64,000 nt of DNA from Myxococcales bacterium (GTDB taxonomy: Bacteria > Myxococcota_A > Polyangia > Polyangiales > Polyangiaceae), in NCBI GenBank assembly GCA_004193285.1, contig SECP01000002.1, positions 1 to 64,000 on the forward strand, given 5' to 3'. The notes under the pieces were generated by a model. That model was given only the letters and a program-made list of their open reading frames with translations. It had not been told where the DNA came from and did not search any database. This document shows positions 9,137 through 17,553 of this stretch, piece by piece. A program made the translations under genes and the position numbers. Each line of letters opens with the position of its first letter. The first letter of the stretch is position 1.

Positions 9137-10456
9137 ATGAGGATGCGAGAGTACCAATTCGACGGTCTCGTCGGTCCCACCCACCACTACGCCGGGCTGA
9201 GCCCCGGCAACCTCGCGAGCCAAGCTCACGCCGGCGAACGCAGCAACCCTCGTGCAGCAGCGCTGGAAGCGCTGGCAAAGATGCGCGCTTTGTACGACCT
9301 CGGCGTGCCGCAAGCCGTGCTGCCACCGCAGCCGCGGCCTAGCCTTTCGCTGCTGCGTCGGCTCGGATTTCACGGCACGGACGAGCAAGTGCTCACGCGC
9401 GCTTTGGCGGAGGCCCCGGAGCTGCTGCACGCGGCGAGCAGCGCTTCGAGTATGTGGTCGGCCAACGCCGCGACCGTAGTACCTTCCGCGGACGCATCGG
9501 ATCGTCGAGTGCACTTCGTGCCCGCGAACTTGGTGTCACTCCTCCACCGCAGCATCGAGGCCGAGTCCACCGAGCGCGTGCTGGCGCGCATCTTCGCCGA
9601 TCCGGAGCTTTTCCGCGTCCACCCGCCGTTGCCCGCCTGCGACGCTCTCTCGGACGAAGGCGCGGCCAACCATTCGCGCCTCTTCTCGGACACAGGCTCG
9701 GTGCACCTCTTTGGCTGGGGCCGCCAAGCGAGCGGGTCGAGGCCGGAGCGCTTCCCCGCCCGCCAAACGCGCGCGGCGAGCGCCGCGGTCGCGCGCACCT
9801 GCAATCTGCCGGAAGGAGCGACGCTGCTATGGCAGCAGCACCCGGTCGGCATCGACGGCGGCGCCTTCCATACGGACGTTCTGGCTGTCGCGAACGGCGG
9901 CGTGCTGCTCATGCACGAGCTCGCTTTCGTGGAGCACGCGGCGCTGCTCGCGGAGCTGTCGCGACGGCTCGGTGCATCGCTACGAGCAGTGGTCGCGACC
10001 GAGCGCGAGCTCCCGCTGGCAGATGCGGTAGCTGCGTATCCATTCAACTCTCAGCTCGTTACCTTGCCGTCCGGCAAGATGCGACTCGCGGCGCCGCTCG
10101 AGTCGCGCGACAACCCTCGCGCGCGAAGCTTCTTGGAGCGCGCGCTCACCGAGTGCCCACTCATCGAAGGCGTGGAGTACCTCAACGTCAACGGCTCGAT
10201 GAAAAACGGCGGCGGTCCCGCCTGCTTGCGTCTTCGCGTACCGCTCACGCCCACCGAGAGCTCCCAGCTCGGCGGGCGCGTGCTCTTCGACGACGGGCTG
10301 GAGCTTCGCCTTCGCCGCATCATCGAAGAACGGTACCGGGACCGGCTGGAGCTCGCGGACATGGCGGACCCTGCGCTGGTAGAGGAGGCGCGCGTCGCGC
10401 TGGACGAGGTCACTCAGGCGCTGGACTTGGGGTCGGTGTACGACTTCCAGCGCTGA
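9137..10456 (+). CDS. astB: N-succinylarginine dihydrolase
   Basis: AstB converts N2-succinylarginine to succinylornithine, ammonia and CO2 in the arginine succinyltransferase (AST) pathway. The family opening YQFDGLVGPTHHYAGLS is clear, with SDEGAANHSRLF (Glu174), GGAFHTDVLA (His245) and MKNGGGPACLRLRV (Cys363) supplying the catalytic residues of this amidinotransferase-fold enzyme. The length of 439 residues matches the family. The first ATG is chosen because GGAG lies 9 nt upstream; ATG at 9143 is the alternative. No other ast gene is in the window, so the pathway context is missing. Confidence 0.95.
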   Translation: MRMREYQFDGLVGPTHHYAGLSPGNLASQAHAGERSNPRAAALEALAKMRALYDLGVPQAVLPPQPRPSLSLLRRLGFHGTDEQVLTRALAEAPELLHAASSASSMWSANAATVVPSADASDRRVHFVPANLVSLLHRSIEAESTERVLARIFADPELFRVHPPLPACDALSDEGAANHSRLFSDTGSVHLFGWGRQASGSRPERFPARQTRAASAAVARTCNLPEGATLLWQQHPVGIDGGAFHTDVLAVANGGVLLMHELAFVEHAALLAELSRRLGASLRAVVATERELPLADAVAAYPFNSQLVTLPSGKMRLAAPLESRDNPRARSFLERALTECPLIEGVEYLNVNGSMKNGGGPACLRLRVPLTPTESSQLGGRVLFDDGLELRLRRIIEERYRDRLELADMADPALVEEARVALDEVTQALDLGSVYDFQR

Positions 10457-10522
10457 CGGACGCTGATTTGTCACGCCTAGCTAGGCACGGCGTCTGCATC
10501 TGTAGTGGGCAGGAGAATACCT

Positions 10523-10888
10523 ATGTCCAACCCAGAACGTGGTATCGGGCTGCGAGCGAAGACTAGCTTCCCCGTGCTTCTGTGTGAGGGGCCGCACGCG
10601 GCGCATTGCCGCGCCATAGAGCTTTCTGCCTCGGGCATCGTGGTGGAGCGAGGGCGTGAGCTCAGCGAGCGCGAGCTGCGAGCGAGCATGAAGCTGGAGC
10701 TGTTCATGCCGGGCCTGGCGCGCCCCATCAGGGCTTTGTGCAAGCCGGTACGCCATCTCGGCGGCACGCGCTACGCGTTCAAGTTCCTCCTCATCTCCGA
10801 CGTGGATCGCCTGACGCTCATGGAACACGTGGACGGGCAGCTGCAAGAGTCCCTGCGCGTCCTGGACGAGGTCGCGGGCGCAGCCTAG
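10523..10888 (+). CDS. PilZ-domain protein
   Basis: This is a single-domain protein of about 121 residues. The start at 10523 is set by AGGAG at 10511-10515, 7 nt before the ATG. The pattern of an N-terminal arginine pair (RGIGLR) followed by [12 protein letters not shown] resembles the PilZ c-di-GMP motif RxxxR...(D/N)xSxxG, but the acidic or Asn position is Glu here. Binding of c-di-GMP is therefore plausible but not certain. The last bases overlap the fumC stop on the other strand: both stops share CTAG at 10885-10888. Confidence 0.7.
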   Translation: MSNPERGIGLRAKTSFPVLLCEGPHAAHCRAIELSASGIVVERGRELSERELRASMKLELFMPGLARPIRALCKPVRHLGGTRYAFKFLLISDVDRLTLMEHVDGQLQESLRVLDEVAGAA

Positions 10889-12273
10889 CCCGAACCCGTC
10901 ATTGCTTCCGGGCGCACCCAGCGGTCGAAATCTTGCGCGCTCACGACGCCGAGAGCCAGCGCGGCTTCGCGCAAGCTCAGCCCATGGTGGTGCGCGTGGT
11001 GCGCCACCTTGGCCGCGGCGTCGTAGCCAACGTGTGGCGTGAGCGCGGTCACGAGCATGAGTGATTGCTCCAAGTGGTGCCGCATGCGCGCCGCGTCCGG
11101 CTCGAGGCCCTCCATGCAGTGCTCGCGGAAGCTATCCGCGCCGTCCGCGAGCAGCCTCGCGCTCTGCAAGAAGGCGTGCGCGATCAGAGGCTTGTACACG
11201 TTGAGCTGGAAGTTACCGGAGGCGCCGCCCACGTTGATGGCGACGTCGTTGCCCAGCACTTGAGCGCACGCCATGGTCAACGCCTCGCATTGAGTCGGGT
11301 TGACCTTGCCAGGCATGATCGAGCTACCGGGCTCGTTCTCCGGAATCTTCACCTCCGCGAGCCCGGCGCGCGGCCCGGAGGCTAGCCACCGCACGTCGTT
11401 GGCGATTTTGGTCAGCGCGGCGGCGAGCGTCTTCAAGCCCCCGTGAGCGAAGACGAGCGCGTCGTGGGCGGACAGCGCCTCGAACTTGTTCGGCGCGGTC
11501 ACGAACGAGCGCGCGGTGAGCGCGGACAAGCGCGCGGCGACACGGCCGCCGAGCTCGGGGTGCGCGTTCAAGCCCGTTCCAACCGCGGTGCCGCCGAGCG
11601 CGAGCTCGCTCAGGTGCGGCAGCGTGCTCTCGACATGACGACGAGCCTGCTCGAGCTGGGCCGCCCACCCGCCGAGCTCTTGGCCAAAGCGCAGAGGCGT
11701 CGCGTCCATGAGGTGGGTTCGCCCGATCTTCACGATGTCATCGAAGGCGCGGGCTTTATCCGTGATCGTGCGAGCCAGGGCCGCGACCGCCGGCAAGAGC
11801 CGCTCGGTGAGAGAAAGCGTGGCCGCCACCGCCATCGCGGTCGGGAACACGTCGTTGGACGATTGCCCGCGGTTGACGTCGTCGTTCGGGTGCACGAGCC
11901 GGCCGTCGCCTCGGCCGCCGCCGAGCAGCTCACTGGCGCGATTCGCGAGCACCTCGTTGACGTTCATGTTCGTCTGCGTGCCGCTGCCGGTCTGCCAGAC
12001 CGAGAGAGGGAACTCCGCGTCGTGCTGGCCCGCGAGCACCTCGTCCGCCGCCTGGACGATCGCCCGGGCGCTTCGCTCGGAGAGCTGGCCGAGCTCTGCA
12101 TTCACCTCGGCGGTCGCCTTCTTCACGAGGGTGAGCGCGCGTAAGAGCTCGGTCGGCATGCGCTCGTGCGAGATGTGAAAGTGAGCGAGGCTGCGCTGAG
12201 TTTGCGCGCCCCAGAGGCGGTCGGCAGGGACCTCGATCGGGCCGAAGGTGTCGTGCTCGGTGCGCGTGCTCAT
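10885..12273 (-). CDS. fumC: Class II fumarate hydratase
   Basis: This 462-residue enzyme interconverts fumarate and malate in the TCA cycle. The aspartase/fumarase signature [11 protein letters not shown] is present, together with [14 protein letters not shown] and the [11 protein letters not shown] region that carries the catalytic His. The start is the ATG of [16 protein letters not shown], which is where family members begin; a longer frame to 12528 is non-homologous. It is divergent from the sigma factor gene across a 553-bp region and convergent with the PilZ gene. Confidence 0.96.
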   Translation of the reverse strand: MSTRTEHDTFGPIEVPADRLWGAQTQRSLAHFHISHERMPTELLRALTLVKKATAEVNAELGQLSERSARAIVQAADEVLAGQHDAEFPLSVWQTGSGTQTNMNVNEVLANRASELLGGGRGDGRLVHPNDDVNRGQSSNDVFPTAMAVAATLSLTERLLPAVAALARTITDKARAFDDIVKIGRTHLMDATPLRFGQELGGWAAQLEQARRHVESTLPHLSELALGGTAVGTGLNAHPELGGRVAARLSALTARSFVTAPNKFEALSAHDALVFAHGGLKTLAAALTKIANDVRWLASGPRAGLAEVKIPENEPGSSIMPGKVNPTQCEALTMACAQVLGNDVAINVGGASGNFQLNVYKPLIAHAFLQSARLLADGADSFREHCMEGLEPDAARMRHHLEQSLMLVTALTPHVGYDAAAKVAHHAHHHGLSLREAALALGVVSAQDFDRWVRPEAMTGSG

Positions 12274-12491
12274 AGCGCTGCGAAGCGTAGCGCGTCGCAG
12301 CACCACGGTCCCCGTGGCCCCCTCGCGACGCAGTGCGGCTCGGGACGCACGAGAGCCGCGGACGCGATTCCCGATGCGGTCACCTGATGGGGCGCGCGCG
12401 CCCGAGCGCACCATGCGCGCCACGTACAAGCAACCACGCTGCAATTTGTATCGGCCGCGGCTGCGCTTCGTCTCACCTACCGCAGAGCACC

Positions 12492-12505
12492 TGAAACCGG
12501 TTTCA
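12492..12505. promoter_or_regulatory. Perfect 14-bp palindrome resembling a LacI-family operator
   Basis: TGAAACCGGTTTCA is a perfect palindrome. Operators of LacI/GalR-type repressors commonly take the form TGAAA-N-CG-N-TTTCA, which this matches. It lies between fumC and the sigma gene, so either could be the target. No LacI-type gene is in the window, so the binding protein is unknown. Confidence 0.4.
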
Positions 12506-12560
12506 TCCCCGCTTTTTCGGCCTGACACGTCTCAGAAACCGCCCGCTGCGAGCCGGATAG

Positions 12561-12719
12561 GAGAAAGGAAGGCGCGAGCGGCTCCCTTTCTCTGTCTCTT
12601 GCGGGCGGCACCCAACGCGCCTGCCGAGCAAAAGCGATCAACAAACTCGAAAGGTTCCCCTGCCTGCGCCCCATTTTCGAGTTGGAGGAACCTGGAGGCG
12701 TCCGCATTTTCACGGATGC
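12561..12719 (+). other. Cluster of inverted repeats, possible structured leader or small RNA
   Basis: Three elements occur in 160 bp upstream of the sigma gene. First, GAGAAAGG (12561-12568) pairs with CCTTTCTC (12585-12592). Second, two interleaved stems: AACTCGAAA (12644-12652) with TTTCGAGTT (12675-12683), and AGGTTCC (12652-12658) with GGAACCT (12687-12693). Third, GCGTCCG (12698-12704) pairs with CGGATGC (12713-12719) with one G-T pair. The interleaved stems are likely mutually exclusive rather than a canonical pseudoknot, because the loop lengths are unfavourable. Function is not known. Confidence 0.35.
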
Positions 12720-12826
12720 TTCAAAAGCCGCGCGCGCGTCCACCCGGCTCACGCTCTCACCACAAAAAAATCCAAAATGGTGAACCGCTTGGGCCCTCAC
12801 TGGTCACTAAAGAACGTAGAGACTTC

Positions 12827-13468
12827 ATGGTTCCGAGCCCTCAGCCCAGCCGCATCCGTTCGCGTCTCGTTGCGCTGCCAAGCCCCACGCTAACGCAGGC
12901 GGACGACGCGACGCTCGCCCGTGCCGCTGCCGCCGGGGATCCTCGGGCGACGAGCGTGCTCTGGGATCGATTCTCCCCCGTGGTTCGCCGCATCCTTCGG
13001 CGCACGCTCGGTCCGCACGCGGAGGTAGAGAACCTTTTGCAAGAGGTCTTCCTCCGCGTCGTACGCCAATTGGGCAGCCTGCCGGAGACGGCGCAGCTCA
13101 AGCCCTTCGTGGTGTCGGTCACGGTGCGCGTGCTCAGCGCGGAGCTGCGCCGGCACCGCATGCGCCGGCTCCTCAAGCGGCGGGAGTCAAAGCTCGCGAC
13201 AGCGGCTTCGGCGGGCAGCAGCCCTCAGAGCGCGCTCGCCGCCCTCTACCGCATATTGGACGACCTGGACGCGCAGGCGCGCCTCGCGTTCACCCTGCGC
13301 CACTTCGAAGGCCTTCCACTCGCCGAGCTCGCGTCGGCGATGGACGCGTCGCTCGCCAGCGCCAAACGGCGCCTCGCGCGCGCCAGCGCGCACGTCCAAG
13401 CCGCCGTGAGCCAAGACGCTGCTTTCAGCGCCTACGCTGCCGCCGCGAGCTTGGGAGCCTTGCCTTGA
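12827..13468 (+). CDS. ECF-type RNA polymerase sigma factor
   Basis: This 213-residue protein has sigma region 2 (LARAAAAGDPRATSVLWDRF then VENLLQEVFLRVVRQLGSL) and region 4 (LDAQARLAFTLRHFEGLPLAELASAM followed by an SAKRRLARA recognition helix), with no region 3 between, as in ECF sigma factors. The ATG at 12827 is the first that begins just before region 2. The gene overlaps the downstream FecR gene by TTGA, so the two are translationally coupled. This pairing indicates a membrane-signalling sigma/FecR module. The regulon is unknown. Confidence 0.85.
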   Translation: MVPSPQPSRIRSRLVALPSPTLTQADDATLARAAAAGDPRATSVLWDRFSPVVRRILRRTLGPHAEVENLLQEVFLRVVRQLGSLPETAQLKPFVVSVTVRVLSAELRRHRMRRLLKRRESKLATAASAGSSPQSALAALYRILDDLDAQARLAFTLRHFEGLPLAELASAMDASLASAKRRLARASAHVQAAVSQDAAFSAYAAAASLGALP

Positions 13469-14313
13469 GCTCGGAGCCCACGCCTTCCACCCTGCAGAGC
13501 GTGGAGGCGGTCGTGAGGGAGAACGTATCTGGCTACGTGGACGGCGATCACCACGAGCACGGCAAGCAGCGCCTGCTAGCGGCGCTGAGCCAGGGCCGCC
13601 CGCGGTTTACCGCGCCGAGCCGTCGCCGGGTCGCGGTGGTTGGAATCTTGGCGCTCGCGCTGGTGGCAGGCGCGTATGTTTGGAAGCAGCACCGCAGCGT
13701 CCGCCTGAGCTACGACGTGACTGGCGGCTTGCTCAGTGACAGCGGCTACGTTCGCAGCAGTGGGCCTAGCGGAGCGCGGCTGTCGTTCAGCGACGGCACG
13801 CGCGTGGACCTGCAGGAGGGCGCGCGCGCCCGCATCGCCGCGGTAGATGCTCACGGAGCGCGCATCTCGATAGAGAACGGTCACGCTGCGCTCAGCGTCG
13901 CGCGTTTGCCAGGCGCCGCCTGGTACGTGGACGCCGGGCCGTTCGTGATTCAGGTAACGGGCACCCAGTTCGACGTGGACTGGTCCAGCTACGACGACAC
14001 GCTCAGCGTGGATCTCCATGAGGGCAACCTAGTCGTGAGCGGTCCGCCCGCCCCGAACGGGGTGCTGCTTCGCTCCGGGCAGCGGCTCACCGCGCTGGAA
14101 GGGCGGCTTTCGATCGAGGCGATGGAGTCCGCCGCTCAAAGCGCAGCAGAGGCGTCCGCACGGTTGGCGTCGCCCGTGCCGGACGGCAGCCCGCTACTCG
14201 CAGAGCCAGCTCCCGAGAATTCGGTCCCGGCAGAGCCGTTGCCGGCGGAACCGTTACCGGCGCCCGAGGCTGCACCTCCGGCGACGCTCGCTGCGCCGCC
14301 GCTGGAACGCTGA
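13465..14313 (+). CDS. FecR-domain transmembrane regulator
   Basis: This 282-residue protein has a cytoplasmic N-terminus of about 52 residues, one membrane helix (VAVVGILALALVAGAYVW), and a periplasmic FecR domain (SFSDGTRVDLQEGARARI, then GPFVIQVTGTQFDVDW and VDLHEGNLVVSG). It ends in a Pro/Ala-rich tail with repeated AEPLP. FecR proteins transmit envelope signals to a partner sigma factor. It starts with TTG overlapping the sigma stop (TTGA); no nearby in-frame ATG exists. No TonB receptor lies next to it, unlike classical Fec systems, so the signal differs or comes from elsewhere. Confidence 0.85.
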   Translation: MSSEPTPSTLQSVEAVVRENVSGYVDGDHHEHGKQRLLAALSQGRPRFTAPSRRRVAVVGILALALVAGAYVWKQHRSVRLSYDVTGGLLSDSGYVRSSGPSGARLSFSDGTRVDLQEGARARIAAVDAHGARISIENGHAALSVARLPGAAWYVDAGPFVIQVTGTQFDVDWSSYDDTLSVDLHEGNLVVSGPPAPNGVLLRSGQRLTALEGRLSIEAMESAAQSAAEASARLASPVPDGSPLLAEPAPENSVPAEPLPAEPLPAPEAAPPATLAAPPLER

Positions 14314-14319
14314 GGCGCG

Positions 14320-15567
14320 TTACGCCATGCGCTCGGCCGTGGCCACGATGCGGTACGAGCGCACCGACTGGTCCATGGCGGCGATGACGGAGCCCATGAG
14401 GCCGGCTCGGTCCCCCAGCGTGCTCGCCACGATCTCCACCTTGGAGCTGCGCAGCGTGTGGCGAGCCACGGAAGCGCGCGCACCCTCCAGGATGTACTCG
14501 GAGGCTTCCATCACCCGGCCACCGAGCACCACCAGCTCCGGGTCCAGCACGTTGATGAGGTAAGACAGGCCGACGCCCAGGTGCTGCCCGACGCCTCGCA
14601 AGATACGCTGAGAGACGGCGTCGCCGGCGCGCGCGGCATCCAGCACGACGGACGCGTCGATAGGGGCGCTGTGGCTGGAAAGAGTCGTCGGCTCGCTACC
14701 GCGGACGGCCTCGGCGGCAATGCGCTCGATGGCTTTGCCCGAGGCGAGCGTCTCTAGACAGCCGCGCAGGCCGCAGCTGCAGAGCGGACCCTCGTCCCCG
14801 ATCGGGCAATGGCCGATTTCTCCGCTGAAACCCTTCGTGCCGGAGAACAGCTGCCCATCGATCACGATGCCCGCGCCCAAGCCGTGGCCAACGTAGACCC
14901 AGACGTAGGACCGGGCTCCCTTGGCCGCGCCCACGCGCCCCTCGGCGATGGCACCTGCGTTCGTCACGTTGTGAACGATGACCGGCAGCTCCAGCGCCTG
15001 CTGGAGCAAGTTGCGGATTGGCACGTCGTTCCAACCGAGGTTGGGGGCGAACGCCACCGTGCCGCTGCGTGTGTCCACCATACCCGGAACGGTGACACCT
15101 ACGGACTCCAGCCGAGCACGCGGCAGGCCCGCCTCCTCCAGCGCGCCATCCAACAGCCCGAGCGCGGAGCGCACCGAGGCGTGGGGGTCACCGGCGATGG
15201 TGGGCGTCTCCCGAATTGCGCGGACCTCGCCCCGCGCGTCGGCCACGGCGACCGTCGTCGTGTGCACGCCGAAGCGCAGGCCCAGGTACGCCGCCGACGC
15301 GTCGTTGAACTCCAGGAGCCGGGCGCGGCGACCGCCCGTCGCTACCGTCTTGCCGAACCCCACCTCTTGCACGATGCCTCGAGCAATCAAGTCGTCCACG
15401 ATTGCGGAGACCGTCGGTTTGGTCAGCGTGGAACGCTTGGCCAAGTCGGTCCGGGAGACTTTGCCCCCGCGTCGGATGATGTCGAGCACGATTGAACGAT
15501 TCACTTCCCGCATTGCGCGGCTGTCGACCTTGCCTTGAACGTCTTGTTGCATTGGTTGATCCGACAT
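14320..15567 (-). CDS. ROK-family transcriptional repressor (NagC/XylR type)
   Basis: This 415-residue protein has an N-terminal winged helix-turn-helix (VSRTDLAKRSTLTKPTVSAIVDDLIARG) fused to a ROK sugar-kinase-like domain. The zinc motif GEIGHCPI followed by CSCGLRGCLET is present, as is an ATP-binding-like GHGLGAGIVIDG. Proteins of this type are sugar-responsive regulators, and the effector is probably a sugar or sugar phosphate. The stop lies 6 bp from the stop of the convergent FecR gene. A 7-bp inverted repeat just upstream of the ATG suggests autoregulation. Confidence 0.88.
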   Translation of the reverse strand: MSDQPMQQDVQGKVDSRAMREVNRSIVLDIIRRGGKVSRTDLAKRSTLTKPTVSAIVDDLIARGIVQEVGFGKTVATGGRRARLLEFNDASAAYLGLRFGVHTTTVAVADARGEVRAIRETPTIAGDPHASVRSALGLLDGALEEAGLPRARLESVGVTVPGMVDTRSGTVAFAPNLGWNDVPIRNLLQQALELPVIVHNVTNAGAIAEGRVGAAKGARSYVWVYVGHGLGAGIVIDGQLFSGTKGFSGEIGHCPIGDEGPLCSCGLRGCLETLASGKAIERIAAEAVRGSEPTTLSSHSAPIDASVVLDAARAGDAVSQRILRGVGQHLGVGLSYLINVLDPELVVLGGRVMEASEYILEGARASVARHTLRSSKVEIVASTLGDRAGLMGSVIAAMDQSVRSYRIVATAERMA

Positions 15568-15602
15568 GGAACCGATTCCAGAAGGTGGCGTAGAAGGGCA
15601 GA

Positions 15603-15626
15603 CGGGTCAAACTCGATTCTGACCCG
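15603..15626 (-). promoter_or_regulatory. Candidate operator upstream of the ROK repressor gene
   Basis: CGGGTCA (15603-15609) and TGACCCG (15620-15626) form a 7-bp inverted repeat with a 10-bp spacer. It ends 36 bp upstream of the ROK ATG. A TACAAT -10-like element (minus strand, 15649-15644) lies just upstream, which would place the repeat in the early transcribed region, suitable for repression. No -35 match was found, so the promoter is tentative. Confidence 0.4.
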
Positions 15627-15759
15627 CGTCAGAGCTGTACGGGATTGTAGCATTGCTCGAAGGAGCCGCGCTATGAAACCGGTACCAGGAACTTTCCAGC
15701 AAGCCTTCGGCGTTGCACGAGACTGGAAACTTTCGCCCGGGCGCTTGGCAACGCTGTCT

Positions 15760-17553
15760 CTAGAGAGTCGCCACCGGCAAGTCCGTGCTGCTCACGAATT
15801 GCTGATACATGCGCGCGTAACGGCCGCCCTGCGCGAGCAACTGTCGGTGATTTCCCCGCTCCACGATGCGGCCCTGCTCGAGGACGAGCACCAAATCCGC
15901 GTGCCGAATCGTGCTGAGACGATGCGCGACGACGAAGCTCGTGCGACCAAGTAAAAGCTTGGAGAGTGCATGCTGCAGACGGGATTCGGTGACTGTATCG
16001 ACCGAGCTCGTCGCCTCGTCCAAAATCAGGATGCGAGGATCGGCGAGCATCGCGCGGACGAAACACACGACTTGGCGCTGCCCGAGCGACAAGCCCGCGC
16101 CCTTCTCCCCGACCTCGGTTTGAAAGCCGCGGGGCAAATCCTCAATTAAGTCCGCAATGTCCAGCGCGCGCGCGGCCCCCACCACCTCTGCGTCAGAGGC
16201 CTGTGGCCGAGCGAGCCGGATATTCTCCAGCACCGTGCTCGCGAACAGAAAGTTGTCCTGGGTGACGCTCGCTATCTGCCGGTGGAGTGAGAGGCTCGTC
16301 ACCCTCTGGATGTCATGCCCATCCACCAGGATGTGTCCGGACTGCGCCAAGTAGAGCTTGGCGACCAGGTTCACGATCGAGCTCTTGCCGCTCCCCGTAT
16401 AACCCACGAGGGCTACGGTCTGCCCCGGCTCGACGGCGAAGCTCACGTCGTGCAGCACGGTTCGGCCGGGTTCGTAGGCAAAGGTCACGCCGCGAAACTC
16501 GACGCGCCCCGAAAGCGGCGGCAGCTCGCCGGCGTCCGGCGCGTCGCTCCACTCTGGCTGGGTGTCGAGCAGCCCGAACACGCGCTCGGCCCCCGCCATC
16601 GCCGTGAGCGCCTGATTGTATTGATTTCCGAGCGGGGAGATCGCGCCGAAAAAGGCGTTGGAAAGGAAGAGAAACTGGATGAGAGCGTCGAGACGAACTT
16701 CGCCGCCCAGCGCTTGATAGCCGCCCACCACCAGCAAAATGGATAGGAATAGCTGCCCGTTGAACTCGAGCAAGGGCAGGAAGATGGCGGACTGCTGCGC
16801 CGAGATCATGTTGTAGCGCGAGTGATCGTAGATGAGCTGCTGAAAGAGCCCGCCATTGATGTCTTGCCGAACGAAGCCCTGTATCTCCCGAATGCCAGAG
16901 ACGGACTCTGCGAGCGTGGCCGCGACGCGGCTGAAGCTCTCTTGCTGCGCGCGGTAAGCGGCGGAGAGCCGGCGGCGGAAGTGCCGGAGCATGCCCCATA
17001 GCACCGGCGCCATGACCAGCACGACCAAGAACAGCTGCCAATCGTAGTAGAGCATGAGGCCCGCGGAGACGAGCATGCTCCCTAGCTGAACGATGCTGAT
17101 GAACGCGACGTCTTGGACGCAGACGCGCACGACGTCTACGTCCGAGGTGATGCGACCGATGAGCTTGCCGACTTGAACCTTCTTGAAGAAGCTCATCGGT
17201 AGGCGGAGCAGGTGCTCGTATACCTGCAGGCGCAAGTCGTGAACGACGGCCTCCCCGAGCAGCAGCGCCAGACGCTGACGATAGACGAAGCAGAGCGAGG
17301 TGAAGCCAGTGAGGGCGAGGTAACCCGCGACGCCCCACACCGTGGCACGCACGTCGTGCCGAGCGATGGGCCCGCTGATGACGGCCGCGGTCGTCCACGC
17401 GATGAGCGGCAACTGGACCGAGCGCAGCGCCACGAGCGCGAAGAGAGCGTTGCGCAGCCGCGCGTACGGCTTGGTATAGCCAAAAATGCGCCTCACCAGC
17501 GCGAAGTCCAGCGGCTTCTGATCCGGCTCCGCCGGCGATGGCACCGCTTTCAA
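15760..17553 (-). CDS. ABC exporter half-transporter, catalytic-site subunit
   Basis: This is a 597-residue half-exporter: an N-terminal six-helix membrane domain followed by an ATPase domain. Walker A is GYTGSGKS (384-391), Walker B and catalytic Glu are LDEATSSVD (Glu513), and the H-loop His is in VAHRLST (His544), all canonical. The signature is LSLGQ (488-492) instead of LSGGQ. It is made from a TTG start overlapping the partner's TGA stop, so it is coupled to the gene at 17550-19397. Together they would form a heterodimer with one active and one degenerate site. The substrate is unknown. Confidence 0.9.
   Translation of the reverse strand: MKAVPSPAEPDQKPLDFALVRRIFGYTKPYARLRNALFALVALRSVQLPLIAWTTAAVISGPIARHDVRATVWGVAGYLALTGFTSLCFVYRQRLALLLGEAVVHDLRLQVYEHLLRLPMSFFKKVQVGKLIGRITSDVDVVRVCVQDVAFISIVQLGSMLVSAGLMLYYDWQLFLVVLVMAPVLWGMLRHFRRRLSAAYRAQQESFSRVAATLAESVSGIREIQGFVRQDINGGLFQQLIYDHSRYNMISAQQSAIFLPLLEFNGQLFLSILLVVGGYQALGGEVRLDALIQFLFLSNAFFGAISPLGNQYNQALTAMAGAERVFGLLDTQPEWSDAPDAGELPPLSGRVEFRGVTFAYEPGRTVLHDVSFAVEPGQTVALVGYTGSGKSSIVNLVAKLYLAQSGHILVDGHDIQRVTSLSLHRQIASVTQDNFLFASTVLENIRLARPQASDAEVVGAARALDIADLIEDLPRGFQTEVGEKGAGLSLGQRQVVCFVRAMLADPRILILDEATSSVDTVTESRLQHALSKLLLGRTSFVVAHRLSTIRHADLVLVLEQGRIVERGNHRQLLAQGGRYARMYQQFVSSTDLPVATL

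Larger units (their letters stand above)
12274..12826. other. Non-coding divergent region between fumC and the sigma gene
   Basis: Open frames cross this stretch on both strands but give Arg/Ser/Pro-rich translations without domains, so no gene is called. It carries a 14-bp palindrome (12492-12505) and a cluster of inverted repeats (12561-12719), listed separately, plus an AT-rich patch at 12762-12780. No confident -35/-10 pair was found for either gene. A GGAAC element typical of ECF promoters occurs at 12687, but its downstream -10 does not match well. Confidence 0.6.

Noticed and set aside
10475..10486. GCCTAGCTAGGC palindrome after astB
   Set aside because: It is a 12-bp palindrome with no spacer or T-tract and no second copy nearby. 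It is too short to support a terminator or operator call.
12644..12693. H-type pseudoknot formed by the two interleaved stems
   Set aside because: The loop that must cross the 9-bp stem is only 3 nt, which is sterically unfavourable. Alternative hairpins are more likely.
12248..12826. Extension of the sigma factor frame upstream to 12248
   Set aside because: The extra 193 residues are Arg/Ser/Pro-rich without homology and cross the palindrome and hairpin cluster. Sigma region 2 begins shortly after the ATG at 12827.
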